Below are positions 8,334 through 17,347 of a stretch of DNA of 64,000 bases, piece after piece; the stretch's first letter is position 1; the number at the start of each line of letters is the position of its first letter. A program made the position numbers and the translations under genes. Source of the DNA: Paenalcaligenes sp021793095 (lineage in GTDB: Bacteria > Pseudomonadota > Gammaproteobacteria > Burkholderiales > Burkholderiaceae_B); contig DAHVQS010000006.1 of the NCBI GenBank assembly GCA_027317645.1, forward strand, positions 1-64,000. The letters run 5' to 3'. The notes under the pieces are model-generated. The model saw nothing but the letters and a program-made list of their open reading frames with translations. It ran no database searches and was not told the origin of the DNA.

Positions 8334-8921
8334 ATGAAACTGATACTTGCCTCGGGGTCTCGTTATAGACAAATGATGTTGCAACGTTTGGGGCTGCCCT
8401 TTGAGGTACAGCCTGCCAATATTGATGAGCGGCCACACACAGGAGAAACCCCTGATGCATTAGCCCAACGGTTAGCCCATGCCAAAGCAGCGCATGTGGC
8501 AGAAAAACATCCTGACGCACTGGTGATTGGCTCGGACCAGGTGGCAGCCCTAGGCGATTTAATCCTAGGCAAACCCGGCCATCATGCGGCGGCAGTGGCA
8601 CAGCTCAGACAGATGAGCGGTCAAACCGTCTATTTTCATACAGCTTTGTGCGTGCATCACCAACACACATGCCAAGAGCGCCTAGTCCAGATAAAATGTC
8701 AGTTTCGCTCATTAGAGGATACCGAGATTGACTACTACCTAACCACCGAGCAACCCTATGATACCGCGGGCAGCGCTAAAGCAGAAAGCCTGGGCATCAC
8801 TTTGCTAGAGTCTATGCATTCTGATGATCCAACGGCCATTATCGGTCTACCCCTCATTGCTTTAACCGATCTGCTGCGTCATTTCGGCGTTAATCCCTTG
8901 CGGCCCACCCCTTTTGCTTAA
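8334..8921 (+). CDS. Maf-like nucleotide pyrophosphatase (YceF type)
   Basis: Hydrolyses modified nucleoside triphosphates; the YceF branch prefers 7-methyl-GTP. The 195-residue protein has the N-terminal LILASGSRYRQMMLQRLG, the SDQVA motif (GSDQVAALGD) and the YDTAGSAKAESLG segment where the canonical form is C/E-AGSFKSEGLG. Divergent from yceD, as in enterobacteria where yceF and yceD are neighbours. Its end overlaps the longest possible frame of the next gene. Confidence 0.9.
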   Translation: MKLILASGSRYRQMMLQRLGLPFEVQPANIDERPHTGETPDALAQRLAHAKAAHVAEKHPDALVIGSDQVAALGDLILGKPGHHAAAVAQLRQMSGQTVYFHTALCVHHQHTCQERLVQIKCQFRSLEDTEIDYYLTTEQPYDTAGSAKAESLGITLLESMHSDDPTAIIGLPLIALTDLLRHFGVNPLRPTPFA

Positions 8922-8949
8922 GGCCTTTAGACTCATTTTTTTTACTGTC

Positions 8950-9774
8950 ATGCCTCAGTCCTCTCCTACTCCGAACTACGCTGCCGCCTTACACCTGATA
9001 CCCGTCAGTTTAGGTGAGTCAGACCTCTCTTTATGGCTGCCTGAGCAGGTACAACACATCGCCCGTGGGCTGACGGTGTATATTGCAGAAAACGCCAAAT
9101 CAGCGCGCGCTTTTTTACAACAAATCGAGCCCTTGGTCCCAATTCGCGATATCACTATTTTTACTTTGGATAAAAAAGGTACCCCCGCAGCTGAAATCAC
9201 CCAATGGCTCAGTCATCCCCAAGCGCTGCAACAGGGCATCGGTCTAGTCTCTGAGGCAGGCTGCCCTGCGGTGGCCGACCCCGGCGCAGCAGTGGTTGCC
9301 CAAGCCCATGCACTGGGCATCCCGGTCTACCCCCACGTTGGGCCCTCATCGCTGCTCTTGGCCCTGATGGGTAGCGGGCTCAACGGCCAACGCTTTAGCT
9401 TTCAAGGCTACCTGCCCATCCAGGCCCAAGATCGTCGACAGACGTTGCAATCACTCGAGCAGCGATCGGCACGCGAGCAGTGCACCCAGCTTTTTATAGA
9501 GACACCCTATCGCAACCACGCCCTGTTTGACGACCTGTGCCAAACGCTGCGGCCCGACACCCAGCTATGCATTGCCCGCGCACTGACAACAGCATCCCAA
9601 TGGATACGGACAAACAGCATTGCGCAGTGGCGGGCGCGACCGGCTCCTGACTTAGATAAGCAGCCCACCTTGTTTTTATTTTTAGCGGCGCCCACACATC
9701 ACTCAGCCCCTAAGGCACGCCCTGCAAACAAAAACTCACGTCCTCGCGGTCGGCGCCGCCGCCCTTCACCCTAA
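8950..9774 (+). CDS. Tetrapyrrole-methylase family SAM methyltransferase (RsmI-like)
   Basis: Belongs to the tetrapyrrole methylase superfamily and resembles RsmI, the 16S rRNA C1402 ribose methyltransferase: LIPVSLGESD near the start, VSEAGCPAVADPGAAVV in the middle (the RsmI SDAGTPAISDPG equivalent) and GPSSLLLALMGSGL. The 274-residue product ends in a basic tail (RPRGRRRRPSP) suited to RNA binding. An alternative TTG start at 8914 overlaps maf; the ATG at 8950 is chosen from the family start but neither has a clear ribosome site. The substrate may differ from that of true RsmI, since this branch is a paralogue commonly found next to maf in betaproteobacteria (inference). Confidence 0.8.
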   Translation: MPQSSPTPNYAAALHLIPVSLGESDLSLWLPEQVQHIARGLTVYIAENAKSARAFLQQIEPLVPIRDITIFTLDKKGTPAAEITQWLSHPQALQQGIGLVSEAGCPAVADPGAAVVAQAHALGIPVYPHVGPSSLLLALMGSGLNGQRFSFQGYLPIQAQDRRQTLQSLEQRSAREQCTQLFIETPYRNHALFDDLCQTLRPDTQLCIARALTTASQWIRTNSIAQWRARPAPDLDKQPTLFLFLAAPTHHSAPKARPANKNSRPRGRRRRPSP

Positions 9775-9800
9775 ACCCACACAGAATCAAGGACCTGAAC

Positions 9801-10694
9801 ATGCTTCACACCCTTTACGCTTTCTTTGTGCCCCGTACAAATGATGCCGCGGCATGGTCCGACGCACCCAATCCCTCTCAATCTGCTCGGCGTCCCACAC
9901 TGCGGCTATGGTTCATGCTGGCCTTTACCGCCATTTTGACCGCCTGCGGCAGCGTGCCCAAGGACGGTTTCGTCATTGATGACTCCTTGACGGCCCAAGG
10001 CAAAAACAGCCGCGTACGTCATATTGTTTTGCACTACACCGTGTCTGACACGCCGCGTTCGATAAAAATACTCACCGAGCAAAATGTCAGCAGCCATTAC
10101 CTCATTACTGACGAGCATCCTCCTACGGTCTACCAGTTGGTCGACGAAAATGAACGCGCCTGGCATGCTGGGGTCAGCCAGTGGTACGAGCATACGGATT
10201 TAAACACCAGCTCAGTGGGCATAGAAATCGTGAACCCCGGCCACTTGGATGACGGCCGCTGGGTCCCGTTTAGCGCAGAGCAAATAGAAATCGTCAAAAA
10301 ATTGGTGCGCGACATTGCCGAGCGCCACCGGGTCACCCCAGCCAATATTGTGGGCCACAGTGACGTCGCCCCGACCAGAAAAATGGATCCCGGCCCACTA
10401 TTTCCGTGGAAGGAATTGGCGGATGAAGGCTTGGGCCGCTGGTACAACGAGCAACTGGCCGCCCGTTATACCGCGGAATTTCAACGCAATGCGCTGCCTA
10501 CAGTGGGCACTGTCCAAGAGTGGCTCAAACACATTGGTTACGCAGTACCTCAGCATGGTCAATTTGATGAGGACACGAAAAAGGTCGTTAGGGCCTTTCA
10601 AATGCATTATCGGCCCAGCCGGCACGATGGCATGATTGATGCTGAGACTGTTGGCATCCTCAAAGCCCTGGTATCACCAGAGGCCAAAAACTAG
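9801..10694 (+). CDS. N-acetylmuramoyl-L-alanine amidase, AmiD-like lipoprotein
   Basis: Cleaves the amide bond between MurNAc and peptide in cell wall fragments. The 297-residue protein has an Amidase_2 domain (about 70-205) with likely zinc ligands His78 (IVLHYTVSD), His186 (VGHSDVAP) and Asp196, and a C-terminal peptidoglycan-binding domain (about 225-290). A lipobox LTAC with Cys49 follows a hydrophobic helix (LRLWFMLAFTAILTAC). The ATG at 9801 has a clear AAGGA site, giving an unusually long 35-residue leader before the helix; an internal ATG at 9915 would give a normal lipoprotein signal but has no ribosome site. Resembles AmiD of enterobacteria, anchored to a membrane facing the periplasm. 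Confidence 0.9.
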   Translation: MLHTLYAFFVPRTNDAAAWSDAPNPSQSARRPTLRLWFMLAFTAILTACGSVPKDGFVIDDSLTAQGKNSRVRHIVLHYTVSDTPRSIKILTEQNVSSHYLITDEHPPTVYQLVDENERAWHAGVSQWYEHTDLNTSSVGIEIVNPGHLDDGRWVPFSAEQIEIVKKLVRDIAERHRVTPANIVGHSDVAPTRKMDPGPLFPWKELADEGLGRWYNEQLAARYTAEFQRNALPTVGTVQEWLKHIGYAVPQHGQFDEDTKKVVRAFQMHYRPSRHDGMIDAETVGILKALVSPEAKN

Positions 10695-11347
10695 CACAAA
10701 CGCTGCCCAATCCACTGATGCATTTGCGCCACATCATGCACAATCTCTACGGGCTCAGACTGCTGTAATGTCCGCAAATCATGAGCCCCGTAGGTCACTG
10801 CTAAACCGTCCAAGCCCGCATTGCGTGCCATATCGATATCGTGTGTGGTGTCGCCGACCATCAATGCCTCGTCAGGAGCGATATCGAGCTCCCACAATAA
10901 TTCATGCAGCATTTGTGGGTCGGGCTTGCTCTTTGTCTCATCAGCACAACGTGTGGCATTAAAAATAGGCCCCAAACCAGTGGCCTGCAACGCCCTGTCC
11001 AGACCCAAGCGTTTTTTCCCCGTGGCCACACTCAATAAAATACGCTGCTGCTTGAGCTCATTTAAAAGCTCAAGCATCCCGTCAAAAAGCTTTAAATTGG
11101 TATCTCTCTGAAAATAATGGTGCCGATAACGCTCTATAAACTTGGGCATCGTGTGCTCATCTAGCTGCGGCAAAATACGATACAACCCGGTTTCCAAAGA
11201 CAACCCAATAATCCAACTCGCCTCTTCGCGTGAGGGTACCGGTAAACCCAAATCCTGACTGGCCAACTGTATGGAATGTGTAATGGAATAGGTAGAATCC
11301 ATCACCGTGCCATCCCAATCAAAAATGACCGCTTTATACTTCCTCAT
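10691..11347 (-). CDS. HAD-superfamily hydrolase (Gph-like phosphatase)
   Basis: A 218-residue haloacid-dehalogenase phosphatase: nucleophile motif FDWDGTVMDST at the N-terminus, motif II VATGKKR, and motif III/IV KPDPQML ... MVGDTTHDIDMARNAGL. Similar to phosphoglycolate phosphatase and to the HAD genes that often accompany rluC in betaproteobacteria; substrate unknown. Lies 21 nt downstream of rluC on the same strand, so probably co-transcribed. Its TAG stop overlaps the TAG stop of the convergent amidase gene within the shared tetranucleotide CTAG. Confidence 0.9.
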   Translation of the reverse strand: MRKYKAVIFDWDGTVMDSTYSITHSIQLASQDLGLPVPSREEASWIIGLSLETGLYRILPQLDEHTMPKFIERYRHHYFQRDTNLKLFDGMLELLNELKQQRILLSVATGKKRLGLDRALQATGLGPIFNATRCADETKSKPDPQMLHELLWELDIAPDEALMVGDTTHDIDMARNAGLDGLAVTYGAHDLRTLQQSEPVEIVHDVAQMHQWIGQRLC

Positions 11348-11368
11348 GGTAACTCCGAAATAAATGCA

Positions 11369-12334
11369 TTAATCCTTTAGACGCTCGAGCAGCGCTTGGC
11401 AGTCAGGCGGCAACGGGGCCTGAATATCGACCCAGTCGCCGGTCACAGGATGTTCAAAAGCCAAACGACCAGCATGTAAAAACATCCCTTTAAAGCCTAA
11501 CTCATGGCGCGCCTGATGCAGCTGTGCATCATGACTGTACTTGTCATCACCCACAATAGGGTATCCCTCATTGGCCAAATGCACGCGGATCTGGTGCGTA
11601 CGCCCCGTGCGTAAATCAGCCTCGACCAAACTATATGCCCCATAGCGGGCCTGCAAATTAATCACCGTATGCGCCTGACGCCCCTGCCTATCCACGCGTA
11701 CACGGCGCTCACCACTCGGCGTCAGCCAACGCTGCAAGGGCGCCCGCAAATGCTGTCGGTCATTGACCCAATCACCATGCACCAGAGCAAGATACTCTTT
11801 GGTGATGCGGTCCTCGCGAAACAATTCATGCAAGGCCACTAAACCGCGTCGGCGACGTGCCACCAACAACAGCCCAGACGTATCCCTATCCAAACGATGG
11901 ACTAATTCTAAAAAAGGCGCCTCGGGCCGTGCTGCCCGCAATTGCTCGATCACCCCAAAGGACACCCCACTGCCCCCATGGACCGCAACCCCAGCAGGTT
12001 TATTAATCGCTAAAAAGTAGGCATCTTGGTAGACCACATCAAAGTTCCCCGGAGGAACTCGCGCAGCGGACTCATTGGATGGGCGTTTCATTGGGGGGAT
12101 ACGCAATTCATCCCCGGCCTGCAAACGGTAGTCGTTGCGCACGCGGCCGCGGTTTACACGCACCTGCCCGCTACGAATGGCTCTATAGATAAAACTCTTG
12201 GGAACCCCTTTGCATTCACGGAATAAGAAATTATCCAAACGCTGTCCCGCTCTTTCAGGTAGAATCTTAAGTAAACGTACTTGAGAAAACGATTGTTCAG
12301 TCATTAATTGTTTGCTCATATGTAAAAGAGGCAT
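11369..12334 (-). CDS. rluC: 23S rRNA pseudouridine synthase RluC
   Basis: Makes pseudouridines in 23S rRNA (positions 955, 2504, 2580 in E. coli). The 321-residue protein has an S4 RNA-binding domain (about 25-85; RLDNFLFRECKGVPKSFIYRAIRSGQ) and the RluA-type catalytic motif HRLDRDTSGLLLVA plus RTGRTHQIRVHL. The ATG at 12334 has GAGG 7 nt upstream; internal ATGs at 12319 and 12304 are possible. It is divergent from rne, another RNA-processing gene; this rluC/rne head-to-head arrangement is also known from enterobacteria. Confidence 0.93.
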   Translation of the reverse strand: MPLLHMSKQLMTEQSFSQVRLLKILPERAGQRLDNFLFRECKGVPKSFIYRAIRSGQVRVNRGRVRNDYRLQAGDELRIPPMKRPSNESAARVPPGNFDVVYQDAYFLAINKPAGVAVHGGSGVSFGVIEQLRAARPEAPFLELVHRLDRDTSGLLLVARRRRGLVALHELFREDRITKEYLALVHGDWVNDRQHLRAPLQRWLTPSGERRVRVDRQGRQAHTVINLQARYGAYSLVEADLRTGRTHQIRVHLANEGYPIVGDDKYSHDAQLHQARHELGFKGMFLHAGRLAFEHPVTGDWVDIQAPLPPDCQALLERLKD

Positions 12335-12824
12335 ATAATCGCCTCAGCCTATGGAAACTGTGGCACCGCTAGACGTAGAGATGCATTATTCACGTCTCCG
12401 TCGGCTGGTAAAGGTATCTATTGTAATACCGACACACATTTTTTCGGGTCATAAGGTCTGCCCTCGGCAGAGCAGTTTATTGGTAACTATACAACGATCC
12501 CAATAAACTCTGCCCGCCACGCGCGGCACTGAGATACTGCAAAGTTGTCGCTTTAGAAATTTATTGGCAGGCGCGTTATCCACGCGTCTGTTTATTGTTT
12601 TGGAATTATTGGTTCTTAATACTGGTGTGTAGCTTTATTGTTCAACGTAATGAAATTCAAAGGCTCTTTTTTACACCCCATTGGTGTACATACACACCTG
12701 TTTTACTTCTAAATAGTAAAAGGTTGATGACAACCCAATAAGCCACTGCAGAAACAGTGCTCAAAAACCGAGTGACCCGTAGTCACGCCGCATCGCGGCA
12801 CAAAGACTTCGGAGAATGACACTC
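12335..12824 (+). promoter_or_regulatory. Long structured 5' leader of rne
   Basis: A ~490-nt gene-free stretch before rne. A -10-like TATAAT is at 12334-12339 (weak -35), giving a leader of about 470 nt. At least six stem-loops are readable: a 15-bp stem with a 3-nt bulge (12466-12483 with 12500-12514), 8 bp (12568-12575/12583-12590), 7 bp (12701-12707/12715-12721), and 5-bp stems at 12744-12759, 12772-12786 and 12787-12799. TTTATTG occurs four times (12476, 12560, 12591, 12634) and once inverted (12501). In E. coli the rne 5' UTR (about 361 nt) lets RNase E feedback-regulate its own mRNA; the same role is inferred here. Confidence 0.65.
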
Positions 12825-15800
12825 ATGAAACGTATGTTGTTTAATGCAACGCACCAAGAGGAATTACGCGTTGCAATAGTAGATGGTCAAAAACTCATTG
12901 ACCTGGACATTGAAACCGCCGGTCGCGAACAGCGCAAAGGCAACATTTACAAAGGGGTAATTACCCGCATCGAGCCCGGCCTAGAGGCTTGCTTTGTGGA
13001 CTATGGCGAAGAGCGCCACGGCTTTTTACCTTTTAAAGAGGTCGCCCGCAGCTACTTTAAAAACGGCGTCGACTACCGTCGCGCCCGCATCCAAGACGCC
13101 CTCACCGAGGGCCAAGAGCTGATCATCCAGGTCGAAAAAGAAGAACGCGGCAACAAGGGGGCTGCACTCACTACTTTTATTTCGCTGGCTGGGCGCTATT
13201 TGGTATTGATGCCCAATAACCCCCGCGGCGGCGGTGTCTCCCGTCGCGTCGAGGGCGAAGAGCGCCAAGAGCTACGCGAGGCCATGTCCCAGCTCAACCT
13301 GCCCGACGGCATGAGTTTGATTGCTCGTACTGCCGGCATCGGTCGCAGCACCGAAGAGCTGCAGTGGGATCTCAACTATCTCTTACAGCTCTGGACAGCC
13401 ATTGACAAGGCCGCGCACGAAAACCCAGCACCGGTCCTGATCTATCTCGAATCTAGCTTGGTCATTCGCGCTATCCGAGATTATTTCTCTCAGGAAATAG
13501 GCGAAATTCTCATTGATACTGATGATATCTATGAGCAAGCCACTGCGTTCATGAACGTCGTCATGCCGGATAATGCCGACCGCGTCAAAATGTACCGCGA
13601 CGACATCCCGCTATTTTCGCGTTTCCAAATCGAAAACCAGATTGAAACAGCCTATGCGCGCACAGTGCAGCTGCCCTCTGGTGGATCCATTGTCGTCGAC
13701 CATACCGAGGCCCTGGTTGCCATCGACGTCAACTCAGCGCGGGCCACACGGGGCGCAGATATCGAGGAAACCGCCCTGCGCACCAACCTAGAGGCTGCCG
13801 AAGAGGCGGCGCGCCAACTGCGTTTACGTGACTTGGGTGGATTGATTGTTATCGATTTCATCGATATGGAAGACAATCGCAACCAAAGAGCCATCGAGCA
13901 ATGCTTGCGCAAGGCGCTCCGAGTCGACCGCGCACGCGTGCAAATGGGGCGCATCTCGCGCTTTGGTCTGATGGAGCTGTCTCGCCAGCGTCTACGCCCG
14001 GCGCTAAACGAAGGGTCCCACATCACCTGCCCCCGTTGTACAGGCACTGGGGTGATTCGTGATTCTGAGTCCAGTGCTTTACATGTATTGCGCCTACTCC
14101 AAGAAGAGGCCATGAAAGAGGGCACCGCCGCCATTCATGCGCAGCTGCCTGTAGATGTGTCGACGTTCTTGCTCAACGAAAAGCGTCACGATCTCACCAA
14201 AATCGAATCCCAATTTAATATTACGCTCACGCTCATTCCTAGCAAAAACCTGGAAACGCCGCATCATATTATCGAGCGTTTGCGTTTTGATGATCCGCGC
14301 CTCGAAGAGCTGCAATCCAGCTATCAGCATATACAGCAGGAAGAGGAGGTCACCTCTCTGACGCCCCACCGGACGCACGAAATCAAGGCGCGCCCTGAGG
14401 CCGTGGTCAAAGGCATTACGCCTGCCCAACCCGCCCCAGGTGCCAACGGCGCCACCACAGCATCCCAAGAGGGTTTATGGCAACGTATCTTGAGCTGGTT
14501 CAAGGGCCCCGAGACCTCAGACCAGGCGCCTGAAAAGCATGCGGCCCAAGATAAAACCAGCACAGAGCCACAAAAGCAGCGTGGCCGCAAACAGTCCGCC
14601 TCTCAGGATCAGGACGAGACGCCCAAAGCAGCCAAAAAGACCCGCCGCGGCAGTGCACGCCGAGCTGCTAAAAAGAGCGCCTCGCCAGCTGCACAAAAGG
14701 CGACTAAAGGCCCACGTCAACGCAGCCAAGACGGACAAGAGGAGCGCAGTCGCAGCGCCTCGGGATCCCGTCGTCGTCGTGGCAGCCGCCGCCGTCGCCA
14801 ACAACCTGCGGACCAGCAGGCGGCACAGCAAAACCAAGCGCAAAATCAGCAACAAAACCAACAGCAAGCTCAGCAGCAAGGTCAGCAACAGGCCCAATCG
14901 CAGGAACAGCAATCACCGTCCTCTCAACGTCAAGAGCCACGATCTGCAAATAACCAGCGACAGCGCCGCGATGACCGTCGTCAACGCCCTGATCGCCGTC
15001 AAAGCCGTCGCGACCAACAGGATCGCCATGCGCACTCAGAGCGTCAGCATTCACAAGCAACTCAAGAGCAGCCACAAGAGCAGCAACAGCAAGGCCAACA
15101 GACGCCCCAAAAGCACTCAGATCGAGCGCCCTCACAGCATACCGCGCAGCGTCAACAGCAGCCAGCGACCGCTCAAGACCGTGGGCAAACACATGACGAG
15201 ACACGCCAACAAGAGCGGTCCAACCGTCATGAGCAGCGAGCTCAGCCTGCTTCACGCGACACTCAAACCACTACGGCGCAGCCATCGTCGGCCAGAGAGC
15301 AGCCCACCAGCCGCGACGCACAGCCCAGCAAGCCTGCCCAATCATCGCAGCAACAGACTTCGCAATCGCAGGCTTCGCAACCACAGGTGACGCAGCAACA
15401 AACTACCCAACAGCAGGCGTCGCAACAGCAAGCAACTCAACAGCAGGCACCGCAGCAGACCGCAACCAAGCCTCAGCCTGTGGAGACATCGCGTACGGTG
15501 CCCACAACTGGTCCTGCGGCTGCCGCAGCGAGCCCCAGCGAGGACAACGGGCATCGCCCCGATACGACGCTCGATTTGGACTCAGGAGAGGCCCTACCCG
15601 CTCAGGTGTCCGCCACGCAATGGACATCCCACGCCTTTGGTGATTCCACGCAAAGCGGATTGACCCTAGTGGAAACGCGCCCTGGCGAGGTTGCCGCAGC
15701 ACAATCAGCAGCGACAGCGGCCATGGCCAATGGACAGGCCAGCGAACAACGCACGGCTGCACCTCGTTGGCAGACCCCTGTCATCGTCGATGAGGGGCCA

Positions 15801-16271
15801 CTGGTACAGGTGGAAACCCAAAATGAGCAAATGGCCCAAGAGTCTCAGGCCGCCCCTGCCACGGCCCCGGTGGTCACACAGATCTCGTCCGAAGGCACGG
15901 AGGCGATGAATGAGCCCACTGAGAGCACAGAGCTCACGGAAACCGCTGAAACCACAGAGGCGGAAACCACCCAGGTGGTTGAAGTCACTGCAGCAGAGGC
16001 GGGCTCAACATCACCCGACGCAGTGACGGAGTATGCCGCCACACTGCCCGAACCCAACGTACGGACGCCTTTGTTGGACGATGACCAACAAGAGGCACTC
16101 GAGGCGGCTGGACTGCAGTGGGTAGAGACGCGTTCGGATTATGGCTATGAAATCTTTCATATCACCTACTTCCAACGCGCCGAGACACTGGGCCGTACGA
16201 TCCCTGCGCTCAAGGTTGTGCATGAAGAACGACTCGAGCAAGTCGAAACAACGCGTTCAATTGCGCATTAA
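12825..16271 (+). CDS. rne: Ribonuclease E
   Basis: Endoribonuclease that starts mRNA decay and matures rRNA/tRNA, and scaffolds the degradosome. The 1148-residue protein has an S1 domain (about 35-120), the catalytic domain with Asp301 (VAIDVNSARATRG) and Asp344 (IVIDFIDMED), and the zinc-link cysteines Cys402/Cys405 (TCPRCTGTG). From about residue 560 the protein is low-complexity: Lys/Arg-rich blocks (RRRRGSRRRRQQ), then a Gln-rich stretch of several hundred residues, an acidic/Thr-rich section, and a conserved-looking end (AGLQWVETRSD). The start at 12825 matches the E. coli N-terminus (MKRMLxNAT) and has GGAG upstream; the ATG at 12816 is too close to it. Autoregulation via the long leader is likely. 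Confidence 0.96.
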   Translation: MKRMLFNATHQEELRVAIVDGQKLIDLDIETAGREQRKGNIYKGVITRIEPGLEACFVDYGEERHGFLPFKEVARSYFKNGVDYRRARIQDALTEGQELIIQVEKEERGNKGAALTTFISLAGRYLVLMPNNPRGGGVSRRVEGEERQELREAMSQLNLPDGMSLIARTAGIGRSTEELQWDLNYLLQLWTAIDKAAHENPAPVLIYLESSLVIRAIRDYFSQEIGEILIDTDDIYEQATAFMNVVMPDNADRVKMYRDDIPLFSRFQIENQIETAYARTVQLPSGGSIVVDHTEALVAIDVNSARATRGADIEETALRTNLEAAEEAARQLRLRDLGGLIVIDFIDMEDNRNQRAIEQCLRKALRVDRARVQMGRISRFGLMELSRQRLRPALNEGSHITCPRCTGTGVIRDSESSALHVLRLLQEEAMKEGTAAIHAQLPVDVSTFLLNEKRHDLTKIESQFNITLTLIPSKNLETPHHIIERLRFDDPRLEELQSSYQHIQQEEEVTSLTPHRTHEIKARPEAVVKGITPAQPAPGANGATTASQEGLWQRILSWFKGPETSDQAPEKHAAQDKTSTEPQKQRGRKQSASQDQDETPKAAKKTRRGSARRAAKKSASPAAQKATKGPRQRSQDGQEERSRSASGSRRRRGSRRRRQQPADQQAAQQNQAQNQQQNQQQAQQQGQQQAQSQEQQSPSSQRQEPRSANNQRQRRDDRRQRPDRRQSRRDQQDRHAHSERQHSQATQEQPQEQQQQGQQTPQKHSDRAPSQHTAQRQQQPATAQDRGQTHDETRQQERSNRHEQRAQPASRDTQTTTAQPSSAREQPTSRDAQPSKPAQSSQQQTSQSQASQPQVTQQQTTQQQASQQQATQQQAPQQTATKPQPVETSRTVPTTGPAAAAASPSEDNGHRPDTTLDLDSGEALPAQVSATQWTSHAFGDSTQSGLTLVETRPGEVAAAQSAATAAMANGQASEQRTAAPRWQTPVIVDEGPLVQVETQNEQMAQESQAAPATAPVVTQISSEGTEAMNEPTESTELTETAETTEAETTQVVEVTAAEAGSTSPDAVTEYAATLPEPNVRTPLLDDDQQEALEAAGLQWVETRSDYGYEIFHITYFQRAETLGRTIPALKVVHEERLEQVETTRSIAH

Positions 16272-16290
16272 ACCTTAACGCTGAGCAATA

Positions 16291-16329
16291 AAAAAACGGT
16301 TTGAGGTTTTCCCTCAAACCGTTTTTTTT
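16291..16329. terminator. Bidirectional Rho-independent terminator between rne and accD
   Basis: An 11-bp perfect stem (ACGGTTTGAGG, 16296-16306, pairing with CCTCAAACCGT, 16312-16322) with a 5-nt loop, an A-run on the left and a run of eight T on the right. The A-run/T-run symmetry makes it functional for both rne (plus strand) and accD (minus strand), which converge here. Confidence 0.92.
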
Positions 16330-16372
16330 AGGGCGCTCATTCTCGAGGGCGCCCGCCTAAATCCGAAATAAA

Positions 16373-17302
16373 TTAAGGCGTATCTGCGGCGGATGCATCG
16401 GCATCTGGGCTGGGCGTTTCAGCACTGGGCGCCTGGACCACCACCGCATCCGCGGGCTGTTGCATCAATAACGCAATCAGCTGCCCAATCTCGGTACGCA
16501 TCTGGCGTCGATCGACCACCATATCCAAGGCACCTTTTTCAAGCAGAAACTCAGCACGCTGGAACCCCTCGGGCAGTGTTTCACGAACTGTTTGCTCGAT
16601 CACTCTCGGGCCAGCAAAACCAATCAAGGCATTGGGCTCAGCAATGACCACATCACCCATAAAGGCAAAGCTAGCAGATACCCCACCCATCGTGGGATCA
16701 GTCAATACACTGATAAAGGGCAGGCCTGCCTCAGATAGCTGCACCAACATAGCATTGGTCTTGGCCATCTGAAATAGAGAATACAGGCTTTCCTGCATCC
16801 GTGCCCCACCGGAGGCGGCCACACAAACAAACGCGCTGCGCGTATCAATAGCTGCCTGCACCCCCCGCACAAAACGCTCGCCTACCACCGAGCCCATCGA
16901 TCCGCCCATGAACTCGAACTCAAAGCAAGCCAATACCGCGGGCATGGCACAGATACTGCCCTGAACCACGACCAGTGCCTCGCTCTCTTTGGTGCCACGT
17001 GTTGCCTGATTAATGCGATCAGTGTATTTTTTTGAGTCCCTGAATCGCAAAGGGTCCGTCGAACGTAAATTGGCACCAATTTCCTTGCGTCCCTCAGCAT
17101 CGAGCAAATTATCAATCCGCTCGCGGGCCGTCAAACGCATATGGTGATCGCATTTGGGGCAAACATTTTGAGTGGCCTGCAAATCCTCTTTGTAGAGCAC
17201 TGCCTCACAGGCTGGGCATTTTACCCAGAGGCCCTCAGGGACGCGCTTATTTCCAGAAGTACGACCGATCCGGGGAGGGAGTATTTTTTGGATCCAACTC
17301 AT
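16373..17302 (-). CDS. accD: Acetyl-CoA carboxylase carboxyltransferase subunit beta
   Basis: Beta half of the carboxyltransferase that makes malonyl-CoA for fatty acid synthesis. The 309-residue protein carries the N-terminal four-cysteine zinc ribbon (CPAC ... CPKC) and the carboxyltransferase core (GGSMGSVVGERF, SGGARMQE, TDPTMGGVSASFA). It ends with an Ala/Asp-rich tail. Downstream of trpA by 45 nt; the trpB-trpA-accD order is typical of beta- and gammaproteobacteria. Confidence 0.97.
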   Translation of the reverse strand: MSWIQKILPPRIGRTSGNKRVPEGLWVKCPACEAVLYKEDLQATQNVCPKCDHHMRLTARERIDNLLDAEGRKEIGANLRSTDPLRFRDSKKYTDRINQATRGTKESEALVVVQGSICAMPAVLACFEFEFMGGSMGSVVGERFVRGVQAAIDTRSAFVCVAASGGARMQESLYSLFQMAKTNAMLVQLSEAGLPFISVLTDPTMGGVSASFAFMGDVVIAEPNALIGFAGPRVIEQTVRETLPEGFQRAEFLLEKGALDMVVDRRQMRTEIGQLIALLMQQPADAVVVQAPSAETPSPDADASAADTP

Positions 17303-17347
17303 GCTGTTATCCTGTCCTTTGAAATCTTAGAGTGTGTGGTCATCCAA

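Noticed and set aside
8239..8601. Upstream extension of the yceD frame over maf
   Set aside because: It is antisense to maf and unrelated to YceD; a strong ribosome site marks the start at 8238.
14517..15390. Long open frames in other frames and on the minus strand inside rne (up to 283 codons)
   Set aside because: They arise from the CAG/CAA/CGC-rich low-complexity tail of rne, have Ser/Arg- or Leu-rich repetitive composition and no ribosome sites.
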